Notes under the pieces: model-generated
Databases searched by the model: none
The model's input: the letters and a program-made list of their open reading frames with translations, nothing else
Told to the model about the DNA's origin: nothing
In this document: positions 8,233-17,740 of the stretch, piece after piece
How positions within the stretch are numbered: position 1 is the first letter of the stretch
Layout of the letters: every line of letters starts with the position of its first letter
Origin: Rhizobiales bacterium Y(2018)
Lineage (GTDB): Bacteria > Pseudomonadota > Alphaproteobacteria > Rhizobiales > Aestuariivirgaceae
Direction of reading: 5' to 3'
Length of the DNA: 64,000 bases
NCBI GenBank assembly: GCA_005502925.1
Contig: SCPD01000017.1
Coordinates: 62,001 to 126,000 of the forward strand
Program-made: the position numbers and the translations under genes

Positions 8233-8954
8233 GCCTCGCCTCCTTGGCCGAAATAGAGCTGCATCACTTCCCGATGGTCGAGGCCGTCACTGCGGTCGAT
8301 CTCGCGCGCCACCGCGCCATGTTCGATCATGTAGAGGCGCTGCGTCAGCGCGAGCAGGAATTCGACATCCTGTTCGACGACGATCAGCGGCACGCCGCTG
8401 CGCGCGATGGCGCCGACCGCTTCCGCCAGCTCTTCCTTGAGGCGCGGCGACAGGCCGAGCGTCGGCTCATCGAGCATCAGAAGGCGCGGATCGCACATCA
8501 ATGCGCAGCCGATCGACAGCATCTGCCGCTCGCCACCGGACAGGGTCCGGGCCAGTTGCTTGCGCCGCTCGGCGAGCCGCGGAAACAGCGCCAGCACCTG
8601 CTCCATGCGCTGCTTAGCCCCTGCACGGGCGCGTGGCGCGAAGGCGGCGAGTTCCAGCGTCTCGGCGATCGCCATGTCGCCGAACATCGTATTGGCCTGC
8701 GGCGAATGCACGAGGCCGGCATTGACGATCGCCGCCGGCCGTTGCCGGCTGATATCGGCGCCGTCGAAGCGGATGCGGCCGGCGCTCGCGCGCAGAAGCC
8801 CCGATATGGTCCGCAGCAAGGTCGTCTTGCCATGCCCGTTCGGTCCGAACAGGCCGATCGACTCGTCGCGCCCGACATGGAGGGTGAGATCGCGCAGGAC
8901 GGTAATGGCGCCATAGCCGGCGCTGATCCCATCGACGCTCAGAAGCGCGGTCAT
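8229..8954 (-). CDS. livF: ABC transporter ATP-binding protein (LivF family)
   Basis: The 241-residue ATPase has Walker A GPNGHGKTT (about 35-43, with His in place of the more common Ser/Ala), the signature LSGGERQM (about 138-145) and Walker B LLMLDEPTLGLSP (about 157-169), with the LivF-type SPRLKEEL after it. It energises the LivH/LivM channel together with the LivG-type ATPase. Four-base overlaps join it to both neighbouring genes. Confidence 0.95.
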   Translation of the reverse strand: MTALLSVDGISAGYGAITVLRDLTLHVGRDESIGLFGPNGHGKTTLLRTISGLLRASAGRIRFDGADISRQRPAAIVNAGLVHSPQANTMFGDMAIAETLELAAFAPRARAGAKQRMEQVLALFPRLAERRKQLARTLSGGERQMLSIGCALMCDPRLLMLDEPTLGLSPRLKEELAEAVGAIARSGVPLIVVEQDVEFLLALTQRLYMIEHGAVAREIDRSDGLDHREVMQLYFGQGGEA

Positions 8955-9685
8955 TGGGTGCGTTTCCCGAGATAGGCTTCGATGACGTCGGGCTGGCGCA
9001 TCACTGCGCGCGGCTCGCCTTCCGCCAGCTGCTGGCCCTGATTGAGGATGAGAAGCCGCTGCGAGACCGACATCAGCAGGGTCAGCACATGTTCGATGAG
9101 GAGGATCGTCACGCCGGCGGCATTGACGTTGCGCAGAAGCGTGTCGAGCGCCTGGATCTCGGGCTTGGTGAGCCCCGAGGCCGGCTCGTCGAGCATCAGG
9201 ATGTCAGGCTTGGACACCAGCGCCGAGGCGATCATCAGCTGCTTCTTTTCGAAGACCGACAATCCCGCCGACGCCATGTCGCGCCGGTGGGGAGCGAAGG
9301 AGACCAGCGCGAAGGCCTCCTCACTGCGCTCCGCGGCTTGCCGCCGGTCGAGGCCGCCGCAGAAGACGGCGCTGACAGCAAGCGTCTCCCGGGCGCTGAG
9401 ATCGGGGAATTCCGCGTCCTTCTGGAAGGTCCGGCTGAGTCCCATCCGCGCGATCTTGAAGGCCGGCTGGCCGTCGATGCGCTTGCCCTTGAACCACACC
9501 TCGCCGGCATTGGGCCCGAAGGGAATGCCGGTGATGATGTTGAACAGGGTGCTCTTGCCGGACCCGTTGGGTCCGGCAATGCCGAAGATCTCGCCAGGTG
9601 CTACTTCGAAGGAGACATCGCGGACCGCTTTCAGTCCGCCGAAGGACTTCGAGACCCGCGATATCTTGAGGATGGGCTCGCTCAC
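8951..9685 (-). CDS. livG: ABC transporter ATP-binding protein (LivG family)
   Basis: This 244-residue ATPase carries Walker A GPNGSGKST (about 38-46) and Walker B ILMLDEPASGL (about 160-170). The ABC signature is degenerate: where LSGGQ is expected (around 144-150) the sequence reads GLSVFEKKQLMIASAL, as is usual in LivG proteins. It overlaps the LivF-type gene by 4 bp and follows the binding-protein gene after only 4 bp, so the whole importer is one transcription unit. Confidence 0.93.
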   Translation of the reverse strand: MSEPILKISRVSKSFGGLKAVRDVSFEVAPGEIFGIAGPNGSGKSTLFNIITGIPFGPNAGEVWFKGKRIDGQPAFKIARMGLSRTFQKDAEFPDLSARETLAVSAVFCGGLDRRQAAERSEEAFALVSFAPHRRDMASAGLSVFEKKQLMIASALVSKPDILMLDEPASGLTKPEIQALDTLLRNVNAAGVTILLIEHVLTLLMSVSQRLLILNQGQQLAEGEPRAVMRQPDVIEAYLGKRTQ

Positions 9686-9689
9686 CTCT

Positions 9690-10922
9690 TCACTTCATCC
9701 AGGAGGGCTGCTTGAAGTCGCCGGTCTTGTATTGCGGCGGATAGAACATGATCCGCTTGCCGTCGAGGATCTGGTAGAACTGGATCGGCACGTGATCATT
9801 GTCCTGGACGCTCAGATGCGTCTTGGGATCGAACATCACGCGGCCCACCGCCGTCACCTTGTCGGTTTTGCCGATGGCGGCGCCGATCTCGGTGCGCTTC
9901 GCGGGATCACCGACGGTCTTCAGCGCGTCGGCATAGATCATCACCTCTTCATAGAGCATGATCCCGTAGCTGCCCGGCTCATTGCCATAGGCCGCTTCGT
10001 ATTTCTTGAGCAACTCGTCGGCGCGGGGGCTCGCCTCCCGCGGCAGCACGCCGCCCAGGAGATTATAGACGACGCCCGATGACTTCTCCTTGGTCAGCGT
10101 CAGGAATTCCGGCACCGACGGCGCATATTGGATGAACACCAGGCTGTTGGTCGGGTTTTCCATGAACTGGGTCATGAAGGTCGCGGCATTGGCCGACACA
10201 TAGTCGGTGTTGATGAGCAGAGCCGGCGGATCCTGATGGACCTTGGCCAGGAAGGCGCGCCAGTCGTTGATCTCGCCGAACGGCAGGAGATCGTTCTGGG
10301 TGATCTGCCAGCCGGCCGCCTCGAAGGCCTTGGTCATGCCCTCGGCGATGCCCTTGGAATAGGGATTGTCGGAGGCGATCATCGCCACCTTCTTGTTCGG
10401 CAGCTTGAGCTGGCCGTCGGCGACGAGCTTGTCGATGGCCGGCACGATCTCGGTATTGTAGCCGTCATAGGAGGGCGTCAGCGACCACACGGTGCCAAAA
10501 TTTTCAGGATTCGGCGAGACGATGCCGGCGGTTTGCGCCGAGTTGCCGGCGATCAGATAGACCATTCCCTGCTCCGCCATCATTTCGATCTCGAAATTGG
10601 TGGTCGAGGCATAGCCGGTCACGATGGCGCCCATATCCTTGTCGCCGAGCAGACGCTCGGCGGCGGTGGCGACCGCGTCGGCGCTGGCATCACCGATATC
10701 GCCGACCACGACCTCGAATGTGTCGCCATTGACGCCGCCGGCCTTGTTGAGGTCTTCGACCGCGAGCTTGGCGCCGCGGACCATATCTTCGCCGTCGGCG
10801 GCCTGCTTGCCGGTGACCGGCGCCAGCACGCCGATCTTGACGACGTCGGCGAGCGCCGACTGGACCATGAACCCGAGGACGAGAGCGCTGACCGCGCCCA
10901 ATAGGCCCTTCTTGGCAGACAT
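9690..10922 (-). CDS. livK: Periplasmic substrate-binding protein of the LIV-type importer
   Basis: The ATG at 10920-10922 is chosen because a GGGAGA ribosome site precedes it and a Sec signal peptide follows at once (MSAKKG, hydrophobic core, cleavage after SALA near residue 25). The 410-residue mature region is a type I periplasmic binding protein: VVKIGVLAPVTG starts the first Rossmann lobe, and VAMIASDNPYSKG begins the second. The protein captures the ligand and delivers it to the LivHM channel. The neighbouring M20 deacylase gene, 29 bp upstream, suggests an N-acylated amino acid or similar amide as ligand, but that is inference. Confidence 0.92.
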   Translation of the reverse strand: MSAKKGLLGAVSALVLGFMVQSALADVVKIGVLAPVTGKQAADGEDMVRGAKLAVEDLNKAGGVNGDTFEVVVGDIGDASADAVATAAERLLGDKDMGAIVTGYASTTNFEIEMMAEQGMVYLIAGNSAQTAGIVSPNPENFGTVWSLTPSYDGYNTEIVPAIDKLVADGQLKLPNKKVAMIASDNPYSKGIAEGMTKAFEAAGWQITQNDLLPFGEINDWRAFLAKVHQDPPALLINTDYVSANAATFMTQFMENPTNSLVFIQYAPSVPEFLTLTKEKSSGVVYNLLGGVLPREASPRADELLKKYEAAYGNEPGSYGIMLYEEVMIYADALKTVGDPAKRTEIGAAIGKTDKVTAVGRVMFDPKTHLSVQDNDHVPIQFYQILDGKRIMFYPPQYKTGDFKQPSWMK

Positions 10923-10951
10923 GTTGTTTCTCCCTGTATGTTTGTGTGTTG

Positions 10952-12262
10952 TCAGCGTGTGCCGCAATTATCGATCACGGTGGCGGCGATCACCTTGGTC
11001 GTCTCGATGAGGCTCGGTATGTCGACGCATTCGTTCTTGCCATGGAAACCGTCGCCCGACGGCCCGTAGATCACCGGCACCACGCCGGCGCCGGCATAGT
11101 GGGCAGCATCCGTCACCGCCTCGAAGCCCTTCACCTCGGGCGCCTTGGCCTGCACGGACGTCGCATGGGCGACGACCGACTTCACCAGCGGATGGTCGAC
11201 GGCTGTGTTCAGCGGCGGGAAGTTGAGATCGAAGAGATCCCACAGGATCTTCGGCGGATTGTCGCGCATCCACGCATCGGCGGCGGCGAAATGATGGACG
11301 AAGCTCTCGAACTCCGCCTTCACGTCCTCGAATTTCTCGTTGGGTAGGAATTTGTAGTCGAGATCGATGGTCACGACGTCCGGAATGATCGCCGCATTGC
11401 TCATGATCAGCGGATTGCCGTCGGGTCCAAGGCCGGCGCCGCCGCGGATGACGCCCGGATTGATCGTGGCGAGACCGGCCGGCACCAAGGGATGCCAGGT
11501 GTTGCGGCAGCGTGACATCTCGAAATCGCGCAGCGCGCTCAGGAAACGGTTGGCGAGCTCGATGGCATTGACGCCGGGCTCCAGGCGGCCCGCAACATGT
11601 GGCTGCGGAAAGATCGAATTGAAGCGCCAGCCGGCATGCGCCGCCTTGCCGAAGATAGTGACCCGAACCCAGGTCAGGCCGCCTTCCGCCGGCACGACAT
11701 TGCCCCAGGTCGGCTCGGCGATGAGCGCCCGCTTGGCGAGCTTGCCACGCTTCACCGCGTCCATGGCGCCGAAGCCGCCGGCTTCCTCATCGACCACGGT
11801 ATGGATCGACAGACGCCCGTCGAGCTTGATGCCGGCCTTGCGGATTGCATGCGCCGCGGCCATGCAGGCGGCGACTCCGCCTTTCATGTCGACGGCGCCG
11901 CGGCCCCAGACGCGGCCATCGGCAATCTCGCCGCTGAAGGGTTTGCGCGCCCAGCCATCGGCGTCGCCGGTCGGCACGACGTCGATATGGCCGCACAGGA
12001 TGAAGCTTTTGTCTTCGCTGCCGTCCCAGTTGGCAACCAGATTGGGCCGGCCGGGAAACACGTCCCATTGCTCGGTCGCGAAGCCGTCCGCCTTCAGGCG
12101 CTTGTCGATGACGCCCTGGACCGCCGCCTCTTCATTGAGGCCGGCCGTCTGCTCGAATTTCGGATTGACCGAGGGAATGCGCACCAGCTCGGACGTAAGC
12201 TCGACCACATAATTCGGATCGGCATCGATCGCGGCCCATACCGCCTTGATGGCTTCGCTCAT
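10952..12262 (-). CDS. M20-family metallopeptidase/deacylase (ArgE/DapE type)
   Basis: The 436-residue protein has the complete two-zinc M20 site: CGHIDVVP (His92, Asp94), GRGAVDMKGG (bridging Asp125), DEEAGG (Glu159 base, Glu160 ligand), and a C-terminal GDGFHGKNE His. Members hydrolyse N-acyl amino acids, N-succinyl-diaminopimelate or dipeptides in the cytosol. It is the first gene of the operon with the LIV-type importer, so import and deacylation of the same compound is the likely job. No signal peptide is present. Exact substrate is unknown; ArgE or DapE housekeeping roles are less likely from this context. Confidence 0.92.
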   Translation of the reverse strand: MSEAIKAVWAAIDADPNYVVELTSELVRIPSVNPKFEQTAGLNEEAAVQGVIDKRLKADGFATEQWDVFPGRPNLVANWDGSEDKSFILCGHIDVVPTGDADGWARKPFSGEIADGRVWGRGAVDMKGGVAACMAAAHAIRKAGIKLDGRLSIHTVVDEEAGGFGAMDAVKRGKLAKRALIAEPTWGNVVPAEGGLTWVRVTIFGKAAHAGWRFNSIFPQPHVAGRLEPGVNAIELANRFLSALRDFEMSRCRNTWHPLVPAGLATINPGVIRGGAGLGPDGNPLIMSNAAIIPDVVTIDLDYKFLPNEKFEDVKAEFESFVHHFAAADAWMRDNPPKILWDLFDLNFPPLNTAVDHPLVKSVVAHATSVQAKAPEVKGFEAVTDAAHYAGAGVVPVIYGPSGDGFHGKNECVDIPSLIETTKVIAATVIDNCGTR

Positions 12263-12608
12263 GGCACCCCTCTTCTATTGCGACGGCCCTGGCCGCGCTG
12301 CTCCCTGACGGGGCGATAGTGATGTAGAAAAAATATCATTGTCAATCAGATTTCATAAACTGAAGAAAAAAATTCAGAATCAGAGGACAAGGCATCACTT
12401 CACCCCCTGTAGTGGCCTCCCGTCGGCCAACGACAAAAGCAAATACATATTTCATTTCATGTTATCAAGATAAAAAATGGATCAAATAGTTCAAAAATGG
12501 ATCAAGCCCTCTCGCTCCGGAATTCGAACACGGCGCTTCTATGAGTTGCGGCAAGTCAGGCCAGAGGAGCTTGTGTTAATATCACAACAATACCGACCGT
12601 CGCGGCTC
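12263..12608. promoter_or_regulatory. AT-rich regulatory gap upstream of the M20/LIV operon
   Basis: This 346-bp gap is much richer in A+T than its surroundings and holds no gene I can support. A minus-strand TTGACA (12340-12345) is a candidate -35 for the M20/LIV operon, though no good -10 follows. AAAAATGGATCAA occurs twice exactly 20 bp apart (12473-12485 and 12493-12505), spacing that would put two sites on one face of the helix. TTGTG/CACAA arms (12571-12587) form a third possible site. The repeats are seen; their binding protein is unknown. Confidence 0.45.
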
Positions 12609-14918
12609 TTATTCCTTGATGGCCCAGGCCTTGTAGGCGCCGTCGACGACCACCGTGCCTTCGACTTCCTTCTCGAAGCCCGGGAAAGTCTGGCCCCAGT
12701 CCTGCAGCGCGCGGATATAGGAGAGCCACGGCCCGTCGGCCGATCCGAAATTCTCGCCCGGCAGAACGATCGGAATGCCTGGCGGATAGGGAATGATGCC
12801 GACGCCGGCGATGCGGTTGGCGAGCGCCTCGACGGGCAGCAACTCCGCTTCGCCCGCCATCAGCATGCCATTGGCGCGGCGCGGCAGCATCTGCGGCTCG
12901 GGCAGCACGCAGAAAGCCTGGGCCTGCAGCTGGCCGGCGCGGCTTTCCTTCATATGCCGGAACATCTTGTCGGCAAGGTCCCTGAGACCCATGCCGCCAT
13001 AGACGCGCGGCGCTTCCGCGACGAGGTCCGGCAGGCATTCGACCAGCGGACGGTTGGCGTCGTAATCATCCTTGAAATCGAGCAGCACGCTCATCAGCGT
13101 GCCCCATTTGCCTTTGGTGATGCCGATCGAGAACAGACACAGCACCATGTGATCGGTGGTGCGCGACGGGATGTTGCCGAAATGATGGAGATAGGCCGAC
13201 AGCACCGGCGCCGGTATTCCGCTCGCCTGCATTTCACCATCATCGCCCATGCCCGGACAGACAATGCCGACCTTGATCGGGTCGAGCATGCACCAGCCGT
13301 CAGGCAGGCCGTCGAAACCGTGCCATTTTTCGCCCGGATGCAGCACCCAGCATTGCGGATCGGTGATGAGCTGCTGCAGATCGGCATCAGCAAAGGTGAC
13401 GTTCTTATCCGTCTTCGGGTCCTTCACCTTGGGCGCGTTCCACGGCCAGAAGAACCAGTCCTTCTTGCGGGCGAATTCACGATGCGCGCGCGCCAGGGTC
13501 TGGCGGAAGCTGACGGCCTCCTCGATCACCTCATCGGTGAGCGCCTTGCCGCTCGGACCATCCATCATCGAGGCGCCGATCTCGTTGGAGGCGATGAGCG
13601 CATAAAGCGGCGAGGTCGTCGTCTGCGCCATATAGCTCACATTGAAGCGGCTATGCTCGATCGGATTGCGCCCATCGCGGATATGGATGTAGGACGACTG
13701 CGACAGCGCCGCGAGCAGCTTGTGCGTCGATTGCGTCGAAAAGACCGTCGGATCGCTGTCCTTATGCGCCTTGGGATCGCCACGCATGGCGAAGCGGTTT
13801 TCATAGATCGGGTTGAAGCGGGCATAGCCGAACCAGGCTTCGTCGAGATGGATGCGGTCGACGGACTTGCCGAGCAGCTCCTCGACATGGACGGAATTGT
13901 AGCAGAGCCCGTCATAGGTGGAATTGGTGACGACCGCATAGACCGGGTCCGGCTTCACCGCATGCGACTTCAGCGGATGCGTATCGAGCTTGGCGCGGAT
14001 GGCCTTGGGCTCGAATTCCTCCGGCAGGATCGGGCCGATGATGCCATAACGGTTGCGGGTCGGCACCAGGAAGGCCGGGATGCCGCCCGACAGGATCAGC
14101 CCCTGCTCGATCGACTTGTGGCAGTTACGGTCGCACAGCGCGAACTGTCCGTCGCCGACGGCGGCGGCGAAGATGGTGCGGTTGGCGCCGGATGTACCGG
14201 TGAGGCCGGAATAACTCCGATGTGCGCCGAAGACGCGCGCCGCATAGGCTTCGGCCTCGCCGATCGGCCCCGAATGCTCGAGCAGCGAGCCGAGCCCGCC
14301 ACGCTCGATGCCGGTGTCGGCGCGGAACAGGTTCTCGCCGAAGAAGTCGAAGAAGATACGCCCCGCCGGCGTCTTGGTAAAAGCGACACCTCCCTGGTGG
14401 CCGGGGGCCGCCCAGGAATATTCGGCAAGGTTCATGTAGCTGAGCAGCGCCCGGTTGAAGGGCGGCAGGATGTTGCGCTGATAACGTTGGATCGCCGCCA
14501 TGACACGGCTGGCGATGAAGGGGATGGTGTCGGCGTGGAGCCACACATATTCGTCGGTGAGCTGCATCACCTCGACCGTCAGGTCGTCCCGGCTCGCCTG
14601 GTCGGCCATCAGCATGATCGGTACGGTGGCGTTGCGGCTGCGGATGGTTCTGAGCAGGTCCAGGGCCTCGGCGCGGCTCTTCTTGTCCTTGCCCTCGCGC
14701 GTCGTCCAGTCGATCAGGATCGCATCGATCGAGGCGTCGGAGAGGAACACCGAGCGGCCGTCATGATAGCTCGCCGCCTCGACGACCTCGATATCGCGCG
14801 AGGTGAGTTCGTCCGCCAGCGCCCTGACCGCCCGCCCGCCGACGCTTTTCGGCACCGCAAGCTCCTCATCGATGATGAGGACCTCGAGTTTCTGGAGCTT
14901 GATCGTTCGTTCGAGCAT
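12609..14918 (-). CDS. Orn/Lys/Arg-type PLP decarboxylase with N-terminal wing domain
   Basis: The 769-residue protein matches the fold-type I basic amino acid decarboxylases: a flavodoxin-like wing domain (about 1-140), the PLP core (about 160-590; APGHQGGVAF near 171, LDEAWF with Asp359, and Schiff-base Lys400 in STQSTHK) and a C-terminal domain. It would turn lysine, ornithine or arginine into cadaverine, putrescine or agmatine with release of CO2 in the cytosol, giving acid resistance or polyamines. There is no linked CadB/AdiC-type antiporter, so a biosynthetic or general role is as likely as acid resistance. It is divergent from the AMP nucleosidase gene across 183 bp. Confidence 0.93.
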   Translation of the reverse strand: MLERTIKLQKLEVLIIDEELAVPKSVGGRAVRALADELTSRDIEVVEAASYHDGRSVFLSDASIDAILIDWTTREGKDKKSRAEALDLLRTIRSRNATVPIMLMADQASRDDLTVEVMQLTDEYVWLHADTIPFIASRVMAAIQRYQRNILPPFNRALLSYMNLAEYSWAAPGHQGGVAFTKTPAGRIFFDFFGENLFRADTGIERGGLGSLLEHSGPIGEAEAYAARVFGAHRSYSGLTGTSGANRTIFAAAVGDGQFALCDRNCHKSIEQGLILSGGIPAFLVPTRNRYGIIGPILPEEFEPKAIRAKLDTHPLKSHAVKPDPVYAVVTNSTYDGLCYNSVHVEELLGKSVDRIHLDEAWFGYARFNPIYENRFAMRGDPKAHKDSDPTVFSTQSTHKLLAALSQSSYIHIRDGRNPIEHSRFNVSYMAQTTTSPLYALIASNEIGASMMDGPSGKALTDEVIEEAVSFRQTLARAHREFARKKDWFFWPWNAPKVKDPKTDKNVTFADADLQQLITDPQCWVLHPGEKWHGFDGLPDGWCMLDPIKVGIVCPGMGDDGEMQASGIPAPVLSAYLHHFGNIPSRTTDHMVLCLFSIGITKGKWGTLMSVLLDFKDDYDANRPLVECLPDLVAEAPRVYGGMGLRDLADKMFRHMKESRAGQLQAQAFCVLPEPQMLPRRANGMLMAGEAELLPVEALANRIAGVGIIPYPPGIPIVLPGENFGSADGPWLSYIRALQDWGQTFPGFEKEVEGTVVVDGAYKAWAIKE

Positions 14919-15101
14919 GGTTTTACCTCAAGCATTGTCGGACAGTGACCCGCCCCATCAGTTCTACCAGAATAAACAAGAGGATGATGAAGGTTGGCTG
15001 ACGCTATGGTGAGTCCCTCCGGGCCGTCAAATGGCGCCACCCGGCTGCTGCCTGTGGCGCGTCCCGAAGGCGTGCTATAGCACCCCGGCAAAGGAGTGCC
15101 T

Positions 15102-16580
15102 ATGAACCGCCCGGACCGCCCCGAAACCGAAGCTTTGACGCCCGAAATCGCCGTGGAGCGCCTGATCGCGCTGCATGAGGATTCGGTGGATGCCTTGCGC
15201 CAGGCGCTCGACCGGTTCTTCACCCAGAGCATTCCGCCCTCCTCCAAGGAGCGTGCCCGCTTCCGTTATCCCGAACTGCGCCTCGTCTATGGCTCGGGCC
15301 AGGCTCAGCCCTCGCTGGCACGCGCCTATGCCAAGTTCGAAAGCCCCGGCATCTATGCAACGACCATCACCCAGCCGCGCGCCTTCCGCGACTATCTGGT
15401 CGAGCAGTTGCGCCTCCTCGTCGCCGACTATCCGACCACCATCTCGGTCGGCCGCAGCAACCAGGACATTCCCTATCCTTACGTGCTCGATTCGGGCGAC
15501 GAGCTCGGCCGCGACAATGTCTCGGCCGCCGAGCTCGCGCGCCACTTCCCGGCCCCCGCACTTTCCGCCATCGGTGACGAGATCGCCGACGGCCTGTGGA
15601 CGCCGCCCAAGGGCGAGCCGATGCCGCTGGCGCTTTTCGACGCCACCCGCACCGACTATTCGCTGAAGCGCATCGTGCATTATACCGGCACTAACTGGCG
15701 TCATGTGCAGCCCTGGATCCTGCTCACCAACTATCACCGCTATGTCGACCAGTTCGTCAATTGGGGCATCGAGCAGATCCGCGCCAACGGTCCCTATGAT
15801 GCGCTCGTCCTGCCCGGCGGGATCATGATCGGGCGCGACGGCCTGGCGGTCGAGGATTGCGACACCGCCATCACCTCCTCGCCGTGGCATCGCTTCCAGA
15901 TGCCGGGCTACCATCTCCTGCGCCGTGACGGAAAGGGCGGCGTCACTCTCGTCAATATCGGCGTCGGCTCCTCCAACGCCAAGAACATCACCGACCATCT
16001 GGCAGTCCTGCGCCCGCATTGCTGGCTGATGATCGGCCATTGCGGCGGCCTGCGCCAGTCGCAGCGCATCGGCGACTATGTGCTGGCACATGCTTATTTC
16101 CGTCAGGACCGCATCCTCGACGGCGCCGTGCCGCCCGATATCCCCATCCCGGCGCTGGCCGAAGTGCAGGTGGCGCTGCAGGAAGCCGCCGCCAAGGTGA
16201 CGGGCGAACGCGGCGAGCAGTTGAAGGCCCGATTGCGCACTGGCACCGTCGTCACCAATGACGACCGGAACTGGGAGCTGCGCTGGTCGCAGGAGCGCCG
16301 CCGCATCAACCTGTCGCGCGCGATCGCCGTCGACATGGAATCGGGCACCATCGCCGCGCAAGGTTATCGCCTGCGTGTGCCCTATGGCACCCTGCTCTGC
16401 GTCTCCGACAAGCCGTTGCATGGCGAGATAAAACTGCCCGGCGCCGCCAACGCCTTCTACGACCGCGCCGTCGGCGAGCATATGATGATCGGCCTCGCGG
16501 CCATCGATCTCCTGCGCAGCGAGCTGAAACAGCTCCACTCCCGCAAGCTCCGGAGCTTCGACGAGCCGCCTTTCAGGTAA
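15102..16580 (+). CDS. amn: AMP nucleosidase
   Basis: The ATG at 15102 is preferred over an in-frame GTG at 15096, because the GTG lies inside the AAGGAG ribosome site that serves the ATG. The 492-residue protein has the AMN N-terminal domain (about 1-170) and the C-terminal nucleoside-phosphorylase-like domain (about 200-480; MIGHCGGLR and VDMESGTIAAQGYRLRVPYG, which form the active site). It hydrolyses AMP to adenine and ribose 5-phosphate and so controls the adenylate pool and purine salvage. It is transcribed alone and ends at a hairpin facing the TRAP genes. Confidence 0.95.
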   Translation: MNRPDRPETEALTPEIAVERLIALHEDSVDALRQALDRFFTQSIPPSSKERARFRYPELRLVYGSGQAQPSLARAYAKFESPGIYATTITQPRAFRDYLVEQLRLLVADYPTTISVGRSNQDIPYPYVLDSGDELGRDNVSAAELARHFPAPALSAIGDEIADGLWTPPKGEPMPLALFDATRTDYSLKRIVHYTGTNWRHVQPWILLTNYHRYVDQFVNWGIEQIRANGPYDALVLPGGIMIGRDGLAVEDCDTAITSSPWHRFQMPGYHLLRRDGKGGVTLVNIGVGSSNAKNITDHLAVLRPHCWLMIGHCGGLRQSQRIGDYVLAHAYFRQDRILDGAVPPDIPIPALAEVQVALQEAAAKVTGERGEQLKARLRTGTVVTNDDRNWELRWSQERRRINLSRAIAVDMESGTIAAQGYRLRVPYGTLLCVSDKPLHGEIKLPGAANAFYDRAVGEHMMIGLAAIDLLRSELKQLHSRKLRSFDEPPFR

Positions 16581-16598
16581 AGCATCGGGCCGAAGGAA

Positions 16599-16622
16599 CA
16601 GAGCGCCGCTGGCGGCGCTCTG
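16599..16622. terminator. Hairpin between convergent amn and TRAP genes
   Basis: CAGAGCGCCG and CGGCGCTCTG form a perfect 10-bp GC-rich stem with a 4-nt loop, in the 52-bp gap between two converging genes. There is no strong T-run on either side, so it would be a weak intrinsic or a bidirectional RNA-stabilising terminator. Confidence 0.6.
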
Positions 16623-16632
16623 CAACGCTTCG

Positions 16633-17712
16633 TCAGCGATAGGGATAGCCGGCCTTGGCCTGATCCGCCGCATAACGCTTGAAGATGTCCACGACACGTT
16701 TGGCGCGCTCGGACTGGCCCGCCACCTCGTCCCAGAAGGATTCGGCGTCCTTGATGACCTGCGCCCATTCCTCGGCCGGCAGCGCCGTCTGCTCCATCTT
16801 CTCGCCATTGACGCGCAATTGCGCCTCACCGCCCCAATACCAGATGTTCCGATAATAATGCGACTGATCGATCGTCGCCTTGTACAGCTGCTGCAGATGC
16901 GGCGGCACTTTTTTCCAGCTTTCTGTGTTGGCAAAGTAAGAGCCGAACCAGGCGCCAGTTACCGAGTTCGACAGCGCGAACTTGCATACATTGGCCCAGC
17001 CGACTTCATAAGCTTCCGTGAAGCCGCACCAGGCCACGCCGTCGAGATCGCCGGTGCGCATCGAGACTTCGACATCGTCCCACGGAACGGTGACCGGGAT
17101 CATGCCGTAGCGGGAAAGGAACTTGCCGGCGGTCGGCACGCCGAAGACGCGCAGACCATTGAAATCTGCAAGGCTGCGGATCGGCTTCTTCACCGTGAAG
17201 ATGTGCAAGGGATCCCAGGCGCCGGTTGACAGATAGGTGACGTTAGGCACCTCCGCATAGGCTTCCTGCCAGATCTTATCGAGCCCGTAATACATGAACA
17301 TCGACGCCACATCGAGGCTGTAGCGGGTGGCGAACGGGAAGTAGCCGCCGAAGACGGCGATGTCGACAGGTGAGGCCATCGTCGCTTCGTCCGATTGGAT
17401 GGCGTCCAGCGTTCCGTTCTGCAGCGCCCGGAACAGCTCCGACGTCGGAACGAGCTGGTCGGCATAATAGAGCTCGATCGTCATCTCGCCATTGGCGGCG
17501 GCGTTGAAGGCATCGATCTGCGGCTTGATGACATGAGCGCCAAGCGGTGCCCCAGAATAGGTCTGCAGGCGCCATTTGATCGGGGCCTGCGCCCGCACGA
17601 TCGCCGGCGCAGCGAGGATCGCCGGGGCGGCGATGCCCGCAGTGGCGAGGAACCTCCGGCGGCTGGCCAGTATGCGTTCCGATGGGCTGGGATTGGTCGT
17701 GTCGTCAGTCAT
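16633..17712 (-). CDS. dctP: TRAP transporter substrate-binding protein (DctP family), Tat-type signal
   Basis: The ATG at 17710-17712 follows an AGGAGAG site, so the upstream in-frame ATG at 17754 is rejected. The 359-residue protein starts with a twin-arginine-like signal (SRRRFLATAG, then a hydrophobic stretch to AIVRAQA near 42) and continues as a DctP-fold binding protein (WRLQTYSGAP, FGVPTAGKFL, and the conserved arginine region near YDLDGVAWCG). It binds a ligand, usually an organic acid, in the periplasm for the DctQM permease. It is the last gene of the TRAP operon, 28 bp after dctM. Confidence 0.92.
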   Translation of the reverse strand: MTDDTTNPSPSERILASRRRFLATAGIAAPAILAAPAIVRAQAPIKWRLQTYSGAPLGAHVIKPQIDAFNAAANGEMTIELYYADQLVPTSELFRALQNGTLDAIQSDEATMASPVDIAVFGGYFPFATRYSLDVASMFMYYGLDKIWQEAYAEVPNVTYLSTGAWDPLHIFTVKKPIRSLADFNGLRVFGVPTAGKFLSRYGMIPVTVPWDDVEVSMRTGDLDGVAWCGFTEAYEVGWANVCKFALSNSVTGAWFGSYFANTESWKKVPPHLQQLYKATIDQSHYYRNIWYWGGEAQLRVNGEKMEQTALPAEEWAQVIKDAESFWDEVAGQSERAKRVVDIFKRYAADQAKAGYPYR

Positions 17713-17740
17713 TTGCTCTCTCCTGTCGTTTCCGTCGTAA

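Noticed and set aside
12571-12587. TTGTG/CACAA dyad as another IclR site
   Set aside because: It shares only short AT-rich bases with the 4019 and 5199 sites and lies far from that regulator.
12477-14948. An 823-codon plus-strand open frame
   Set aside because: It is the shadow of the decarboxylase on the other strand; the translated product is Arg/Asp/His-rich with no domain pattern.
15075-16934. A 619-codon minus-strand open frame
   Set aside because: It covers AMP nucleosidase antisense and runs into the TRAP binding-protein gene in a wrong frame.
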